From UBA3855 sp964472035 (GTDB lineage Bacteria > Bacillota > Clostridia > Oscillospirales > Ruminococcaceae), in NCBI GenBank assembly GCA_964472035.1, contig CAYYIT010000007.1, positions 1 to 64,000 on the forward strand: DNA of 64,000 nt, given 5' to 3'. The position numbers and the translations under genes are program-made. The notes under the pieces are model-generated. The model was given only the letters and a program-made list of their open reading frames with translations, was not told the origin of the DNA and did no database searches. Of the stretch, positions 45,537 through 53,908 are shown one piece after another (the stretch's first letter is position 1; each line of letters starts with the position of its first letter).

Positions 45537-46403
45537 TCAGTTCTGCAGCAATGCATCGAGTGCCGCAACGCACTCGTCATTGGTGATGATCTCATCACTG
45601 ATCATGATCCCCTCCTGCCGGAGCAGGTGTGCAAGCTCGGTCACCTGCGGAACATCCAGTCCCACGGATTTGAGCGTTTCTACTTGTTTAAACACCCGTC
45701 GGGGTGTGTCATCCAGAAGGACCCTGCCGCCATCGATCACGACCACACGGTCGCTCTGCGCGGCTTCTTCCATATAGTGCGTGATCAGAACGATCGTTAC
45801 GCCCTTTTCACGATTCAGCCTGCGGATGGTCTCCATGACCTCCTGCCGGCCCTGGGGATCAAGCATGGCGGTCGGTTCATCAAGGACGATGCAGTCGGGC
45901 TGCATTGCGATGACACCGGCGATCGCCACACGCTGCTTCTGTCCGCCGGACAGCTGCGTGGGCGCATGGTTCCGGTATTCATACATCTTCACGGCCTTCA
46001 GAGCCGCATCAACACGCTGCCGGATCTCCGCAGGATCCACGCCGAGGTTCTCGGGGGCAAATGCCACGTCCTCCTCGACAATGGTTGCAACGATCTGGTT
46101 GTCGGGATTCTGGAACACCATACCGGCTTTCTGCCGGATCGCAAAGAGGTTCTCCTCATCGGAGGTATCCAGCCCCTCCACATAGACCTTACCCTCATCG
46201 GGCACAAGAATGGCATTGATATGCTTTGCAAAGGTGGACTTACCGCTTCCGTTATGTCCGAGAACTGCTACAAAGCTGCCTTTTTCTATCGTAATCGAGA
46301 CATCCTTCAGCACCGGCTCGCTCTGCTTCTGTTCCTGCTCTTCCTCTTCAAAGCCGGCAGGATAGCGGAATACCAGATGCTTTGCCTCAATGATCGCACT
46401 CAT
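45537..46403 (-). CDS. ecfA1: Energy-coupling factor transporter ATPase 1
   Basis: The 288-residue ABC ATPase has Walker A GHNGSGKST (about 45-53), Q-loop VFQNPDNQIVATIVEEDVAF, signature LSGGQKQRVAIAG, Walker B CIVLDEPTAMLDP and ITHYMEEA. The Q-loop form is that of EcfA1. An acidic/Gln insert (EEEEQEQKQ, about 20-28) is unusual but lies in a variable loop. Its ATG overlaps the stop of the preceding methyltransferase gene (ATGA), so they are coupled. Confidence 0.93.
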   Translation of the reverse strand: MSAIIEAKHLVFRYPAGFEEEEQEQKQSEPVLKDVSITIEKGSFVAVLGHNGSGKSTFAKHINAILVPDEGKVYVEGLDTSDEENLFAIRQKAGMVFQNPDNQIVATIVEEDVAFAPENLGVDPAEIRQRVDAALKAVKMYEYRNHAPTQLSGGQKQRVAIAGVIAMQPDCIVLDEPTAMLDPQGRQEVMETIRRLNREKGVTIVLITHYMEEAAQSDRVVVIDGGRVLLDDTPRRVFKQVETLKSVGLDVPQVTELAHLLRQEGIMISDEIITNDECVAALDALLQN

Positions 46404-47302
46404 CGGAACGCCTCGCTTCGGAATGCTTCGCTTGCATCCTCCCTGCACCATACAGCAGTGGAACCGCAGGGCAGGCACATGCCGCTTTCCTCAACGGGCA
46501 GACCGATCTCATCGAAATACACATGGCCGCCGAATTTCGGACAGAGCAGGCGATCCAGAATATAGCCCATCACGGACGGAGAAAGTCCGGTGGTATAGCT
46601 GTTGATCAGGAAAAACAACGGATTGTCGCTGAGGACATTCACACAGTTTTTCACAAGGTCAAAAATGCAGTTTTCGAGCTTCCACACCTCGCCGCCGGGG
46701 CCCCTGCCGTAGCTGGGAGGATCCATAATGATCGCATCATAGCGTTTTTCGCGGCGGATCTCACGGAGGGTGAACTTCTCGCAGTCATCGACGATCCAGC
46801 GGATGGGTTTGTCCTGCAGGCCGGACAGTGTTGCATTCTCCCTTGCCCACTGCACCATGCCCTTGGAGGCATCCACATGGCAGACGGACGCGCCTGCATT
46901 GGCGCAGGCAAGCGTTGCACCGCCGGTATAGGCGAAGAGATTGAGGACGCTCACGGGTCTGCCCGCGCCGCGGATCAGGCCATCCATAAAGTCCCAGTTA
47001 ACGGCCTGTTCCGGGAACAGACCGGTATGCTTAAAGCCGGTAGGACGGATCTGGAACTTCAGATCCTTGTAGGGGAGCTCCCACTGCTCCGGAAGCTTTG
47101 CGTGGAATTCCCACTTACCGCCGCCGCTGCTGCTGCGATGGTAGTGGGCGTCCGCTGTTGTCCAGAGCTTTGCTGTCTTTTTTGTTTTCCAGAGTACCTG
47201 AGGATCGGGACGGATCAGACTTACGCCATTCCAGATCTCAAGTTTTTCTCCGTCGGAAGTATCAATTACACGATAGGCTTCCCAGTTTTTTGCTGCTCTC
47301 AA
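46400..47302 (-). CDS. Class I SAM methyltransferase, RlmI-like
   Basis: The 300-residue protein matches the catalytic half of 23S rRNA cytosine-5 methyltransferases of the RlmI group: HTGLFPEQAVNWDFM near residue 112, SAM motif LNLFAYTGGATLACANAGA near 140, the aspartate VDASKG, and DAIIMDPPSYGRGP near 212. It lacks the N-terminal PUA domain of E. coli RlmI. RNA is the likely substrate, but the exact position is not shown. It is 12 bp downstream of glmM and coupled to ecfA1. Confidence 0.82.
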   Translation of the reverse strand: MRAAKNWEAYRVIDTSDGEKLEIWNGVSLIRPDPQVLWKTKKTAKLWTTADAHYHRSSSGGGKWEFHAKLPEQWELPYKDLKFQIRPTGFKHTGLFPEQAVNWDFMDGLIRGAGRPVSVLNLFAYTGGATLACANAGASVCHVDASKGMVQWARENATLSGLQDKPIRWIVDDCEKFTLREIRREKRYDAIIMDPPSYGRGPGGEVWKLENCIFDLVKNCVNVLSDNPLFFLINSYTTGLSPSVMGYILDRLLCPKFGGHVYFDEIGLPVEESGMCLPCGSTAVWCREDASEAFRSEAFR

Positions 47303-47314
47303 GCCATTCTCTCC

Positions 47315-48667
47315 TTATCTGCCAACTCGTTCACGGATCTTTTCCGAAATTTCCATTGCCATATCATTGATCTGTGTGAAATCCTTGCCTTCGATCATCA
47401 CGCGAATCAGCGGCTCGGTTCCGCTCTCACGCACGAGGATTCTTCCTGCATCGCCGAGGAGCTCTTCCTTGCGGTCGATGAGATCGGTGATCTCGCTGTC
47501 ATTCTTCCAGTTTTCCTTCTGGTGATTCGGGATCTTCACATTGATCATCACCTGCGGGAATTTTTCCATCACGCCGGCAAGCTCACTCATTTTCTTACCG
47601 GACGCCTTGAGGATCTCCAGCACCTTCGCACCGGAGAGCTGGCCGTCGCCCGTGGTCATTTCATCCAGGAAGATGATATGGCCGCTCTGCTCGCCGCCGA
47701 TATTATAACCGCCGTCAAGCATTTTTTCCAGAACGTATCTGTCGCCGACATTGGCGGTGATCATTTTCAGGCCCTCTGCCTTAGCAAAATGTGTAAAGCC
47801 GAGATTGGACATAACAGTCACAACTACGGCATTTGCCTTCAGCTTGCCCTGATCCTTGTAGGCCTTTGCGCAGATGGCAATGAGCTTGTCGCCGTCCACC
47901 AGCTCGCCGGTTTCATCGACGGCAAGGCATCTGTCGGCATCGCCGTCAAATGCAAGGCCGATATCGCACTGGTTTTCCACGACAAATTCCATAAGATCTT
48001 CAATATGTGTGGAACCGCAGTCCTTGTTGATATTGGTACCATCCGGCTCCGCGTGGATGAGCATCACCTGCGCACCGAGGCGCTCGAAAAGTGTCTTTGC
48101 CGTAGCGGAGGCGCTGCCGTTTGCGCAGTCGAGCGCAACACGCAGACCCTCCGGCTTGGCTGCAATGCAGCTGTCAACGTAGGCAATATATTCGTCCGCT
48201 GCGTCTGCATAGTATGTAATGCTGCCGACGTCAGTACCGTCCACAAGAGCGATCTGCTCCGGATGATCCAGGATCAGCGCTTCGATCTCCTCTTCGATCT
48301 CGTCAGAGAGCTTATAGCCCGTGGAGGAAAACAGCTTGATGCCGTTGAATTCCACACTGTTGTGGGATGCGGAGATCATGACTCCGGCGTCCGCACCGCA
48401 TTTTTTGACAAGATATGCCACTGCCGGCGTAGGAACCACACCGAGGATCTGCGCATCCGCACCGACGGAGCAGATGCCTGCACAGAGTGCTGCCTCCAGG
48501 ATATCGGAGGAAATTCTGGTGTCCTTGCCGATCAGGATCTTCGGCCGATGGCTCGAATGCTTGGTCAGCACCATCGCTGCTGCTCTGCCGATCTGCATTG
48601 CCAGCTCACATGTCAGTTCTGTGATCGCAATGCCCCTTGCGCCATCCGTACCGAATAATCTACCCAT
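47315..48667 (-). CDS. glmM: Phosphoglucosamine mutase
   Basis: The 450-residue enzyme has the start GRLFGTDGARGIA, the phosphoserine loop MISASHNSVEFNGIK near residue 100, the metal-binding FDGDADRCLAVDE near 242 and the C-terminal RESGTEPLIRVMIEG phosphate-binding loop. It converts glucosamine-6-phosphate to glucosamine-1-phosphate for cell-wall precursors. AAGGAGACT lies 7 nt before the ATG at 48667. Confidence 0.95.
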   Translation of the reverse strand: MGRLFGTDGARGIAITELTCELAMQIGRAAAMVLTKHSSHRPKILIGKDTRISSDILEAALCAGICSVGADAQILGVVPTPAVAYLVKKCGADAGVMISASHNSVEFNGIKLFSSTGYKLSDEIEEEIEALILDHPEQIALVDGTDVGSITYYADAADEYIAYVDSCIAAKPEGLRVALDCANGSASATAKTLFERLGAQVMLIHAEPDGTNINKDCGSTHIEDLMEFVVENQCDIGLAFDGDADRCLAVDETGELVDGDKLIAICAKAYKDQGKLKANAVVVTVMSNLGFTHFAKAEGLKMITANVGDRYVLEKMLDGGYNIGGEQSGHIIFLDEMTTGDGQLSGAKVLEILKASGKKMSELAGVMEKFPQVMINVKIPNHQKENWKNDSEITDLIDRKEELLGDAGRILVRESGTEPLIRVMIEGKDFTQINDMAMEISEKIRERVGR

Positions 48668-48701
48668 AATAATAGTCTCCTTATTGTATATTAGTTCATA
48701 A

Positions 48702-49763
48702 TCAGTCAACGAGCGGAAGCTGTCCGCTGTCGACGGGCTGCTCCGGTGCGACCGGATAGCCGAGATGCTCGTAGGCAAGCCTTGTGGCACAGCGGCCCCT
48801 TGGTGTTCTTGCAAGGAAGCCGAGCTGCATCAGAAAGGGCTCACAGACATCCTCGAGCGTGACTGCCTCTTCGCCGAGAGCAGCGGCGAGCGTTTCCAGT
48901 CCGACCGGACCGCCGCCATAGCCGCGGATGATCATATCCAGCATGCGTCTGTCGATGCTGTCAAGTCCGAGGTGATCGATCTCCAGACGATCCAGCGCAA
49001 CACGCGCGATCTCCTCCGTGATCTCACCGTTGCCGATGACATCGGCAAAGTCACGCACACGCTTGAGCAGGCGGTTCGCAATTCTGGGCGTTCCGCGGGA
49101 ACGTCCCGCAAGCTCCAGCGCACCGTCAAGTGTGCAGGGGATCCCGAGGATCATACTGCTGCGGCGGATGATGTCCGCCAGCTGTTCCGGCGTGTACAGC
49201 TCCAGGCGCTGTACGATTCCGAAACGGTCACGCAGCGGCGCGGAAAGCTGGCCGGCTCTGGTGGTTGCACCGACAAGCGTGAATTCCGGAAGGTCCACAC
49301 GCAGGGATCGCGCAGAGGGACCTTTTCCGACGATGATATCGATCGCATGATCCTCGAGTGCCGGATAGAGGATCTCCTCAACGGCACGGCTCAGACGATG
49401 GATCTCGTCGATGAACAGAACATCTCCCGGCGAGAGATTGGTCAGGATCGCGGCAAGATCACCGGGACGCTCGATCGCAGGACCGGTCGTAATGCGAAGA
49501 TTTACGCCCATTTCACGGGCAATGATCGCAGAAAGCGTGGTTTTACCAAGACCGGGAGGGCCGTAGAGCAGAACGTGGTCCAGTGCACCTTCACGACGCT
49601 TTGCCGCCTCAATATAGATTGCAAGATTCTCCTTGACCTTATCCTGTCCGATGTACTCGGACAATGTCTGCGGGCGTAGTCCCTTTTCGAGGGCACCATC
49701 CTCTTCGAATTCCTCCGCGGACACCAAACGGTTATCAATGGCAAAATCGCCTGTTTCAATCAT
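48702..49763 (-). CDS. ruvB: Holliday junction branch migration ATPase RuvB
   Basis: The 353-residue AAA+ ATPase has the LRPQTLSEYIGQDKVKENL start, Walker A GPPGLGKTTLS (about 66-76), Walker B LFIDEIHRLSR, sensor 1 GATTRAG, and the winged-helix end with GFLARTPRGR. It drives branch migration with RuvA. An SseB-domain gene separates it from ruvA. Confidence 0.96.
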   Translation of the reverse strand: MIETGDFAIDNRLVSAEEFEEDGALEKGLRPQTLSEYIGQDKVKENLAIYIEAAKRREGALDHVLLYGPPGLGKTTLSAIIAREMGVNLRITTGPAIERPGDLAAILTNLSPGDVLFIDEIHRLSRAVEEILYPALEDHAIDIIVGKGPSARSLRVDLPEFTLVGATTRAGQLSAPLRDRFGIVQRLELYTPEQLADIIRRSSMILGIPCTLDGALELAGRSRGTPRIANRLLKRVRDFADVIGNGEITEEIARVALDRLEIDHLGLDSIDRRMLDMIIRGYGGGPVGLETLAAALGEEAVTLEDVCEPFLMQLGFLARTPRGRCATRLAYEHLGYPVAPEQPVDSGQLPLVD

Positions 49764-49782
49764 GTACTCCGACTCCTGTTAC

Positions 49783-50508
49783 TTACTTTTCAAAGAATCT
49801 CTTCTTGCGGACATAGAAGGGCGTAATGCCGTCCACTGCCTTCTTGGCGATCTCCTGCTCATAGCTCAGGAAGCAAAGGTGATCCGCACTCTTGGTCACC
49901 TTGGACAGGGTTCTTGCGAGCGGAACGAAGAGCTTTCTGGTATTGCCCAGCATATCCACAACGATGAGGATCTGGGGCTTCTCACTGCCGCGTACCATTT
50001 CCATGATATACGCGCTGTCCACGTTGCTCTGCGCTGCAAAGAACTTGGAGGCTGCTCTTGTGATATGGGACATGGAACGCTGCGGTACACGATAGCTGAT
50101 GATCTCAGCTTCATTATAGGAAATTGCCTTGATGTGCAGGTTTCTTGCGATCATCAGGATGCTCTTGATCTCCTGGGAGCTGAATTCCTTACCGTAGGAG
50201 TTGGGGTTCAGTACCGCAGAAACATTCTGGATCAGGTCAAAGAAACGCAGGCAATTGAGCTTGTAGCATTCTACATAGCGCTTTGCAAACTGCTGCAGCG
50301 CACGGTAGCTGGTAAAGAACGGAATGAAGAGATCGCCCTCAGGATTCTGGATCGTGATCAGCTCCATCTGGACACCCTCATTGTTTTCGCCGTGCTTGAC
50401 GGGCGCTTTGCAGATGACATAGATATCACTGCGGATCAGGGTCTGCAGGAATGCAGAGCGCTTGGACGGGTCGTTAATGGCTGCTTTCAGTAATTCGTCG
50501 AGATTCAT
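49783..50508 (-). CDS. SseB-domain protein inserted between ruvA and ruvB
   Basis: The 241-residue soluble protein has an N-terminal SseB-like domain (about 1-110; the LITIQNPEGDLFIPFFTSYRAL segment is typical) and a C-terminal SseB_C-like part of about 110 residues ending in a basic tail (RKKRFFEK). SseB-domain proteins have poorly defined roles outside Salmonella. GGAGG precedes the ATG at 50508. It lies 17 bp after ruvA and 19 bp before ruvB, so it is cotranscribed with the DNA-repair genes; a link to recombination is only positional. Confidence 0.75.
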   Translation of the reverse strand: MNLDELLKAAINDPSKRSAFLQTLIRSDIYVICKAPVKHGENNEGVQMELITIQNPEGDLFIPFFTSYRALQQFAKRYVECYKLNCLRFFDLIQNVSAVLNPNSYGKEFSSQEIKSILMIARNLHIKAISYNEAEIISYRVPQRSMSHITRAASKFFAAQSNVDSAYIMEMVRGSEKPQILIVVDMLGNTRKLFVPLARTLSKVTKSADHLCFLSYEQEIAKKAVDGITPFYVRKKRFFEK

Positions 50509-50525
50509 AGTTGATTCCTCCATTT

Positions 50526-51131
50526 TTATTTTTTACGTCTTCCCATTTCACGCAGGGTCAGACGAATGAGTTCCTCGGGTGACAACTGCTCATCCTGCCG
50601 GAGCAGAACGGGCATGACTTCTTCCTGCCGGTAGCCCAGCACGCAGAGTGCCGCAAGTGCTTCGGAGATGCTGTCGCCGCCGCCTGCATTGCCCGCAGGT
50701 GCAGCAGCTGCCTGCATTGCCGGATTGGTTTTTGCAAGCTTATCCTTCAGGTCAACGACAATGCGCTCGGCGGATTTCTTGCCGACGCCCTTCACCTTGG
50801 TCAGGGCGGAGCTGTCGCCGGACGCAACAAGAAGTGCAAAACGATTCGGTGTCAGATCGGACAGGATGGCGATCGCGGCCTTCGGGCCAATACCGGACAC
50901 TGTGATCAGCATCTGAAAACAGGAAAGCTCCTCCTGTGTGGCAAAACCGAACAGCTCCACCGCATCCTCGCGAACGGACATATGCGTGAGCAATCGGACA
51001 TCACTGCCGATCGCGCCAAGCGCTGCAAGTGTTGTCTGCGTCGTACGGCATGCATAGCCGACACCGGCGCACTCCACCACAGCAAGCGTTGCTTCCTTAT
51101 GGATCAGTTTTCCTGCTACACTGTAAATCAT
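50526..51131 (-). CDS. ruvA: Holliday junction DNA-binding protein RuvA
   Basis: The 201-residue protein has the OB-fold start MIYSVAGKLI, two helix-hairpin-helix motifs (VSGIGPKAAIAIL near 79, VKGVGKKSAERIV near 114), an Ala/Gly-rich flexible linker (about 140-152) and the RuvB-binding domain III (ALCVLGYRQEEV). The ATG at 51131 fits the AGAGGAG site; the one at 51137 overlaps it. Confidence 0.95.
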   Translation of the reverse strand: MIYSVAGKLIHKEATLAVVECAGVGYACRTTQTTLAALGAIGSDVRLLTHMSVREDAVELFGFATQEELSCFQMLITVSGIGPKAAIAILSDLTPNRFALLVASGDSSALTKVKGVGKKSAERIVVDLKDKLAKTNPAMQAAAAPAGNAGGGDSISEALAALCVLGYRQEEVMPVLLRQDEQLSPEELIRLTLREMGRRKK

Positions 51132-51173
51132 GGACATCTCCTCTTTTCCTATGCTTCCCCCAAATCAAGCCCA

Positions 51174-51653
51174 TTATCTTCTGCCGCGGCAGCAGTGCCC
51201 GTGACAGATGGCAATGGCGAGTGCATCAGCAGCATCATCGGGCTTCGGGATCTGCTCAAGCTTCAGGATCCGGCGTGTCATATCCATCACCTGCCGCTTC
51301 TCCGCTTTACCGTAGCCGACAACGGCCTGCTTCACCTGCAGGGGGGTATACTCAAAAACCGGAATATTCCGCTTGGCTGCCGCAAGGATAAGGATCCCTC
51401 TTGCCTGTGCAACATCAATGGCAGTCGTACGGTTGGTCGTAAAGTACAGCCGTTCGATCGCCATGCAGTCCGGCTCGTACCGGCGCAGGATCTCCTGCAT
51501 ATCGGTATCGATCGCACAGAGGCGCTCCGTAAAGGGCGTATGTGCCTCGGTCAGAATGGCTCCGTATTCAATTGGTGCAAAATTTGCACCGGCATAATCC
51601 ACTACGCCAAAACCGACGATCGCATAGCCGGGATCGATTCCAAGTATTCTCAT
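51174..51653 (-). CDS. ruvC: Crossover junction endodeoxyribonuclease RuvC
   Basis: The 159-residue Holliday junction resolvase keeps the acidic catalytic residues: Asp in RILGIDPG (D7), Glu in MAIERLYF, and the Asp pair in KPDDAADALAIA. AGGAGTG is 6 nt before the ATG at 51653; an upstream extension of the frame has no site. It heads the ruvC-ruvA-sseB-ruvB cluster and has its own promoter. Confidence 0.95.
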   Translation of the reverse strand: MRILGIDPGYAIVGFGVVDYAGANFAPIEYGAILTEAHTPFTERLCAIDTDMQEILRRYEPDCMAIERLYFTTNRTTAIDVAQARGILILAAAKRNIPVFEYTPLQVKQAVVGYGKAEKRQVMDMTRRILKLEQIPKPDDAADALAIAICHGHCCRGRR

Positions 51654-51704
51654 TGTTTCACTCCTGAAGGCGCACTGAGGCCTGAACATTCTCATGCACT
51701 TTAT

Positions 51705-51734
51705 ATTATAACATAAAACCGTCTGCTTTTTCAA
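51705..51734 (-). promoter_or_regulatory. Promoter of the ruvC cluster
   Basis: On the minus strand TTGAAA (51729-51734) and TATAAT (51705-51710) are 18 bp apart, about 50 bp upstream of ruvC. No clear LexA (DinR) box was seen next to it. Confidence 0.75.
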
Positions 51735-51754
51735 TACCTAATCCCATTTTTATG

Positions 51755-51783
51755 TTGACTTTTTTGAAAAAATTATGTATAAT
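51755..51783 (+). promoter_or_regulatory. Promoter of pheA
   Basis: TTGACT (51755-51760) and TATAAT (51778-51783) are 17 bp apart, about 85 bp before the start at 51871. It lies back to back with the ruvC promoter. Confidence 0.85.
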
Positions 51784-51870
51784 ATTGAATACAGCCGTTA
51801 CTTCGCTCATTCGGGTGCCGGATACAGCGGATTTTTCAATTCTGAACGGGTGTCGAAGGGAGTAGCAACC

Positions 51871-52986
51871 ATGAATCTGGATGAACTTCGTCAGGGAATC
51901 AACCAACTTGACCAGGAAATTATCGAAGCATTTTCAAAACGAATGGATCTTTGCCGCCAGGTGGCAATCTACAAAAAGGAACATCATCTTCAGATTTTTC
52001 AGAACGCGCGTGAGGAAGAGATCATCAAGCGTGTTTCCGATCAGGCACCGGAACCTCTCAAGGCCCCCACGGCACATCTGTTCAAGAACATCATGGACAT
52101 CAGCAAGCATCTGCAGTACCGTGAGATCATGAAGCAGGAGGAACCCTATACTTATAACGCATTCCTTCCCTCTTCCGGCTGCAGCGTTGCCTGCCAGGGC
52201 ACAGCAGGTGCCAATGCCGAAACTGCCGCAAAGCAGATCTTCGGTGAGGAATGTACTCCCATTTTCTATTCGTCCTTTGCAGACGTTTTTGAGGCTGTGC
52301 AGAACGGCGACACAAAATACGGCATCATTCCGATCCAGAATTCGACCGCCGGCAGTGTTGTACAGGCCTACGACCTGATGAGCAAATACAATTTTTATAT
52401 CAGCAAGACCACTGTTGTCGAGATCACCAATTGTCTCGCGGTAAAGCCCGGAACCGGACTGGAGGACGTCCGCGAAGTATTCTCCCATCCGCAGGCGCTG
52501 ATGCAGTGTTCCGAATTCATCGCAAAGCAGGGACTTACCCCGAACAGCTACGGCAATACCGCAACTGCGGCAAAGATGGTTGCGGAAAGTCCGGAGCCGT
52601 ACGCTGCGATCTGTTCCGAAAACTGTGCAAAGCTGCACGGGCTTGAGATCCTTCGTGATCATATTTCCGATTATGTGCCGAATTACACAAAGTTCATCTG
52701 CATTTCCAAGGATCTGCTGCTTCCGGAGGATGCGGACTCGATCTCTGTCATGCTCAAGCTTCCTCATGAGGAAGGAACGCTCTATCGCCTGCTGAGCAAA
52801 TTCGTCATCTGCGGTCTGAACCTCCAGAAGCTGGAGAGCCGTCCGATGCGTGACGGCAGCTTTGAAGTGATGTTCTACCTCGACTTCAACGGAAACATCC
52901 GTGACAAGCACGTCGGCGCGCTGCTCTCCGAGCTTGCAGAACAGCTTGAATACTTCAAATTCCTTGGCAACTACAGCGAAACCTGA
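51871..52986 (+). CDS. pheA: Bifunctional chorismate mutase/prephenate dehydratase
   Basis: The 371-residue P-protein has an AroQ chorismate mutase domain (about 1-85; LRQGINQLDQEIIEAFSKRM), a prephenate dehydratase domain (about 95-280; GIIPIQNSTAGSVVQAYDLM), and a C-terminal ACT regulatory domain (about 295-370) with the phenylalanine-binding LESRPMRDGSFE motif, so feedback inhibition by phenylalanine is expected. It catalyses chorismate to phenylpyruvate. The ATG at 51871 has AAGGGAG upstream; earlier codons in the frame do not. Confidence 0.94.
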   Translation: MNLDELRQGINQLDQEIIEAFSKRMDLCRQVAIYKKEHHLQIFQNAREEEIIKRVSDQAPEPLKAPTAHLFKNIMDISKHLQYREIMKQEEPYTYNAFLPSSGCSVACQGTAGANAETAAKQIFGEECTPIFYSSFADVFEAVQNGDTKYGIIPIQNSTAGSVVQAYDLMSKYNFYISKTTVVEITNCLAVKPGTGLEDVREVFSHPQALMQCSEFIAKQGLTPNSYGNTATAAKMVAESPEPYAAICSENCAKLHGLEILRDHISDYVPNYTKFICISKDLLLPEDADSISVMLKLPHEEGTLYRLLSKFVICGLNLQKLESRPMRDGSFEVMFYLDFNGNIRDKHVGALLSELAEQLEYFKFLGNYSET

Positions 52987-53061
52987 TCCATACCGGCCCA
53001 CCATCATATGAGAAGGGCCTTCGATCCAAAATAAAAAGATATACGATTCCGGAGATAACAC

Positions 53062-53826
53062 ATGTATTATTGCTGCGCAATTACGGACAAGGGCATCCGT
53101 CCGCATAATGAAGATGCCTTCATGATTCACAAAACCGTTCTGACAGAGGGCATGACGGAGATCAACGCTGCTGCACCATTCCTGGCTGCGGTCTGCGATG
53201 GCGTTTCCGGCGAACAGTCGGGAGAACTGGCTTCTTCCATGTGCCTGAACCTGCTGAAGGATGTCAGCTTTTCCAGCCGTCTGAATATGACGGAGATCCT
53301 GACGGAGATCCATCATACACTCGCGGCGCACGGAAGACAGCACGCGGAGGATTTCAATATGCAGACCACGCTCTGCGGGATCGGCATTGATGAGAACGAC
53401 CGCCTGCATACGATCAACGTCGGCGATTCCAGACTCTACCGGTACCGCAGCGGCTGCCTGACGCAGCTGTCACGCGACCAGTCACTGGTGCAGATGCTGT
53501 TTGATGAGGGAACGATCACCAAGGAAGAAAAACAGAATCATATCCATCGCAACATCATCTTCCCCGTTCTGGGAAATCTGTCCGCCATCCCCCAGCTTGA
53601 CGTCCGTTGCAGTGAGGAGACAGTCGATTACGGCGATATCCTGCTGCTCTGTTCGGACGGGCTGTCCGACTACGCCGAGAGTACCGAAATTGAAGAGATC
53701 CTTGCGCTGCCAAAGCCTTTAGTGCGCCGTCTGCGAATGCTGACGGATCTTGCACTTGCCAATGGCAGTACGGATAACATCACCATTCTTGCCGTCACAA
53801 GGATACCCGATCCCAAAAAGAGATAG
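53062..53826 (+). CDS. PP2C-family serine/threonine phosphatase, PrpC-like
   Basis: The 254-residue protein has the PP2C metal-binding motifs DKGIRPHNEDAFM near residue 11, VCDGVSGEQSGE near 45, LLCSDGLSDY near 193 and the terminal GSTDNITILAV. These phosphatases counter Ser/Thr kinases of the PrkC type. No kinase gene adjoins it here. GGAG lies 8 nt upstream of the ATG. No membrane segment is present. Confidence 0.9.
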   Translation: MYYCCAITDKGIRPHNEDAFMIHKTVLTEGMTEINAAAPFLAAVCDGVSGEQSGELASSMCLNLLKDVSFSSRLNMTEILTEIHHTLAAHGRQHAEDFNMQTTLCGIGIDENDRLHTINVGDSRLYRYRSGCLTQLSRDQSLVQMLFDEGTITKEEKQNHIHRNIIFPVLGNLSAIPQLDVRCSEETVDYGDILLLCSDGLSDYAESTEIEEILALPKPLVRRLRMLTDLALANGSTDNITILAVTRIPDPKKR

Positions 53827-53831
53827 TTCTG

Positions 53832-53858
53832 ATACCCTGCCAGAAGGCAGGGTATTTG
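53832..53858 (+). terminator. Terminator after the PP2C gene
   Basis: ATACCCTGCC and GGCAGGGTAT form a 10-bp stem with a 4-nt loop, followed by TTTG. Confidence 0.8.
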
Positions 53859-53871
53859 TGCAATATACAGT

Positions 53872-53901
53872 AACGCTCCCCGTCTTACGGCGGGGAGCGT
53901 T
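53872..53901 (-). terminator. Terminator after the Ser-Arg-Arg-Glu repeat lipoprotein gene
   Basis: AACGCTCCCCG and CGGGGAGCGTT form a stem about 10 bp after the minus-strand stop; the T-tract is short. Confidence 0.65.
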
Positions 53902-53908
53902 TGCATTA

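Noticed and set aside
46523..48658. Open frame of 711 codons on the plus strand
   Set aside because: It lies antisense to the RlmI-like gene and glmM and has no start site or family motif.
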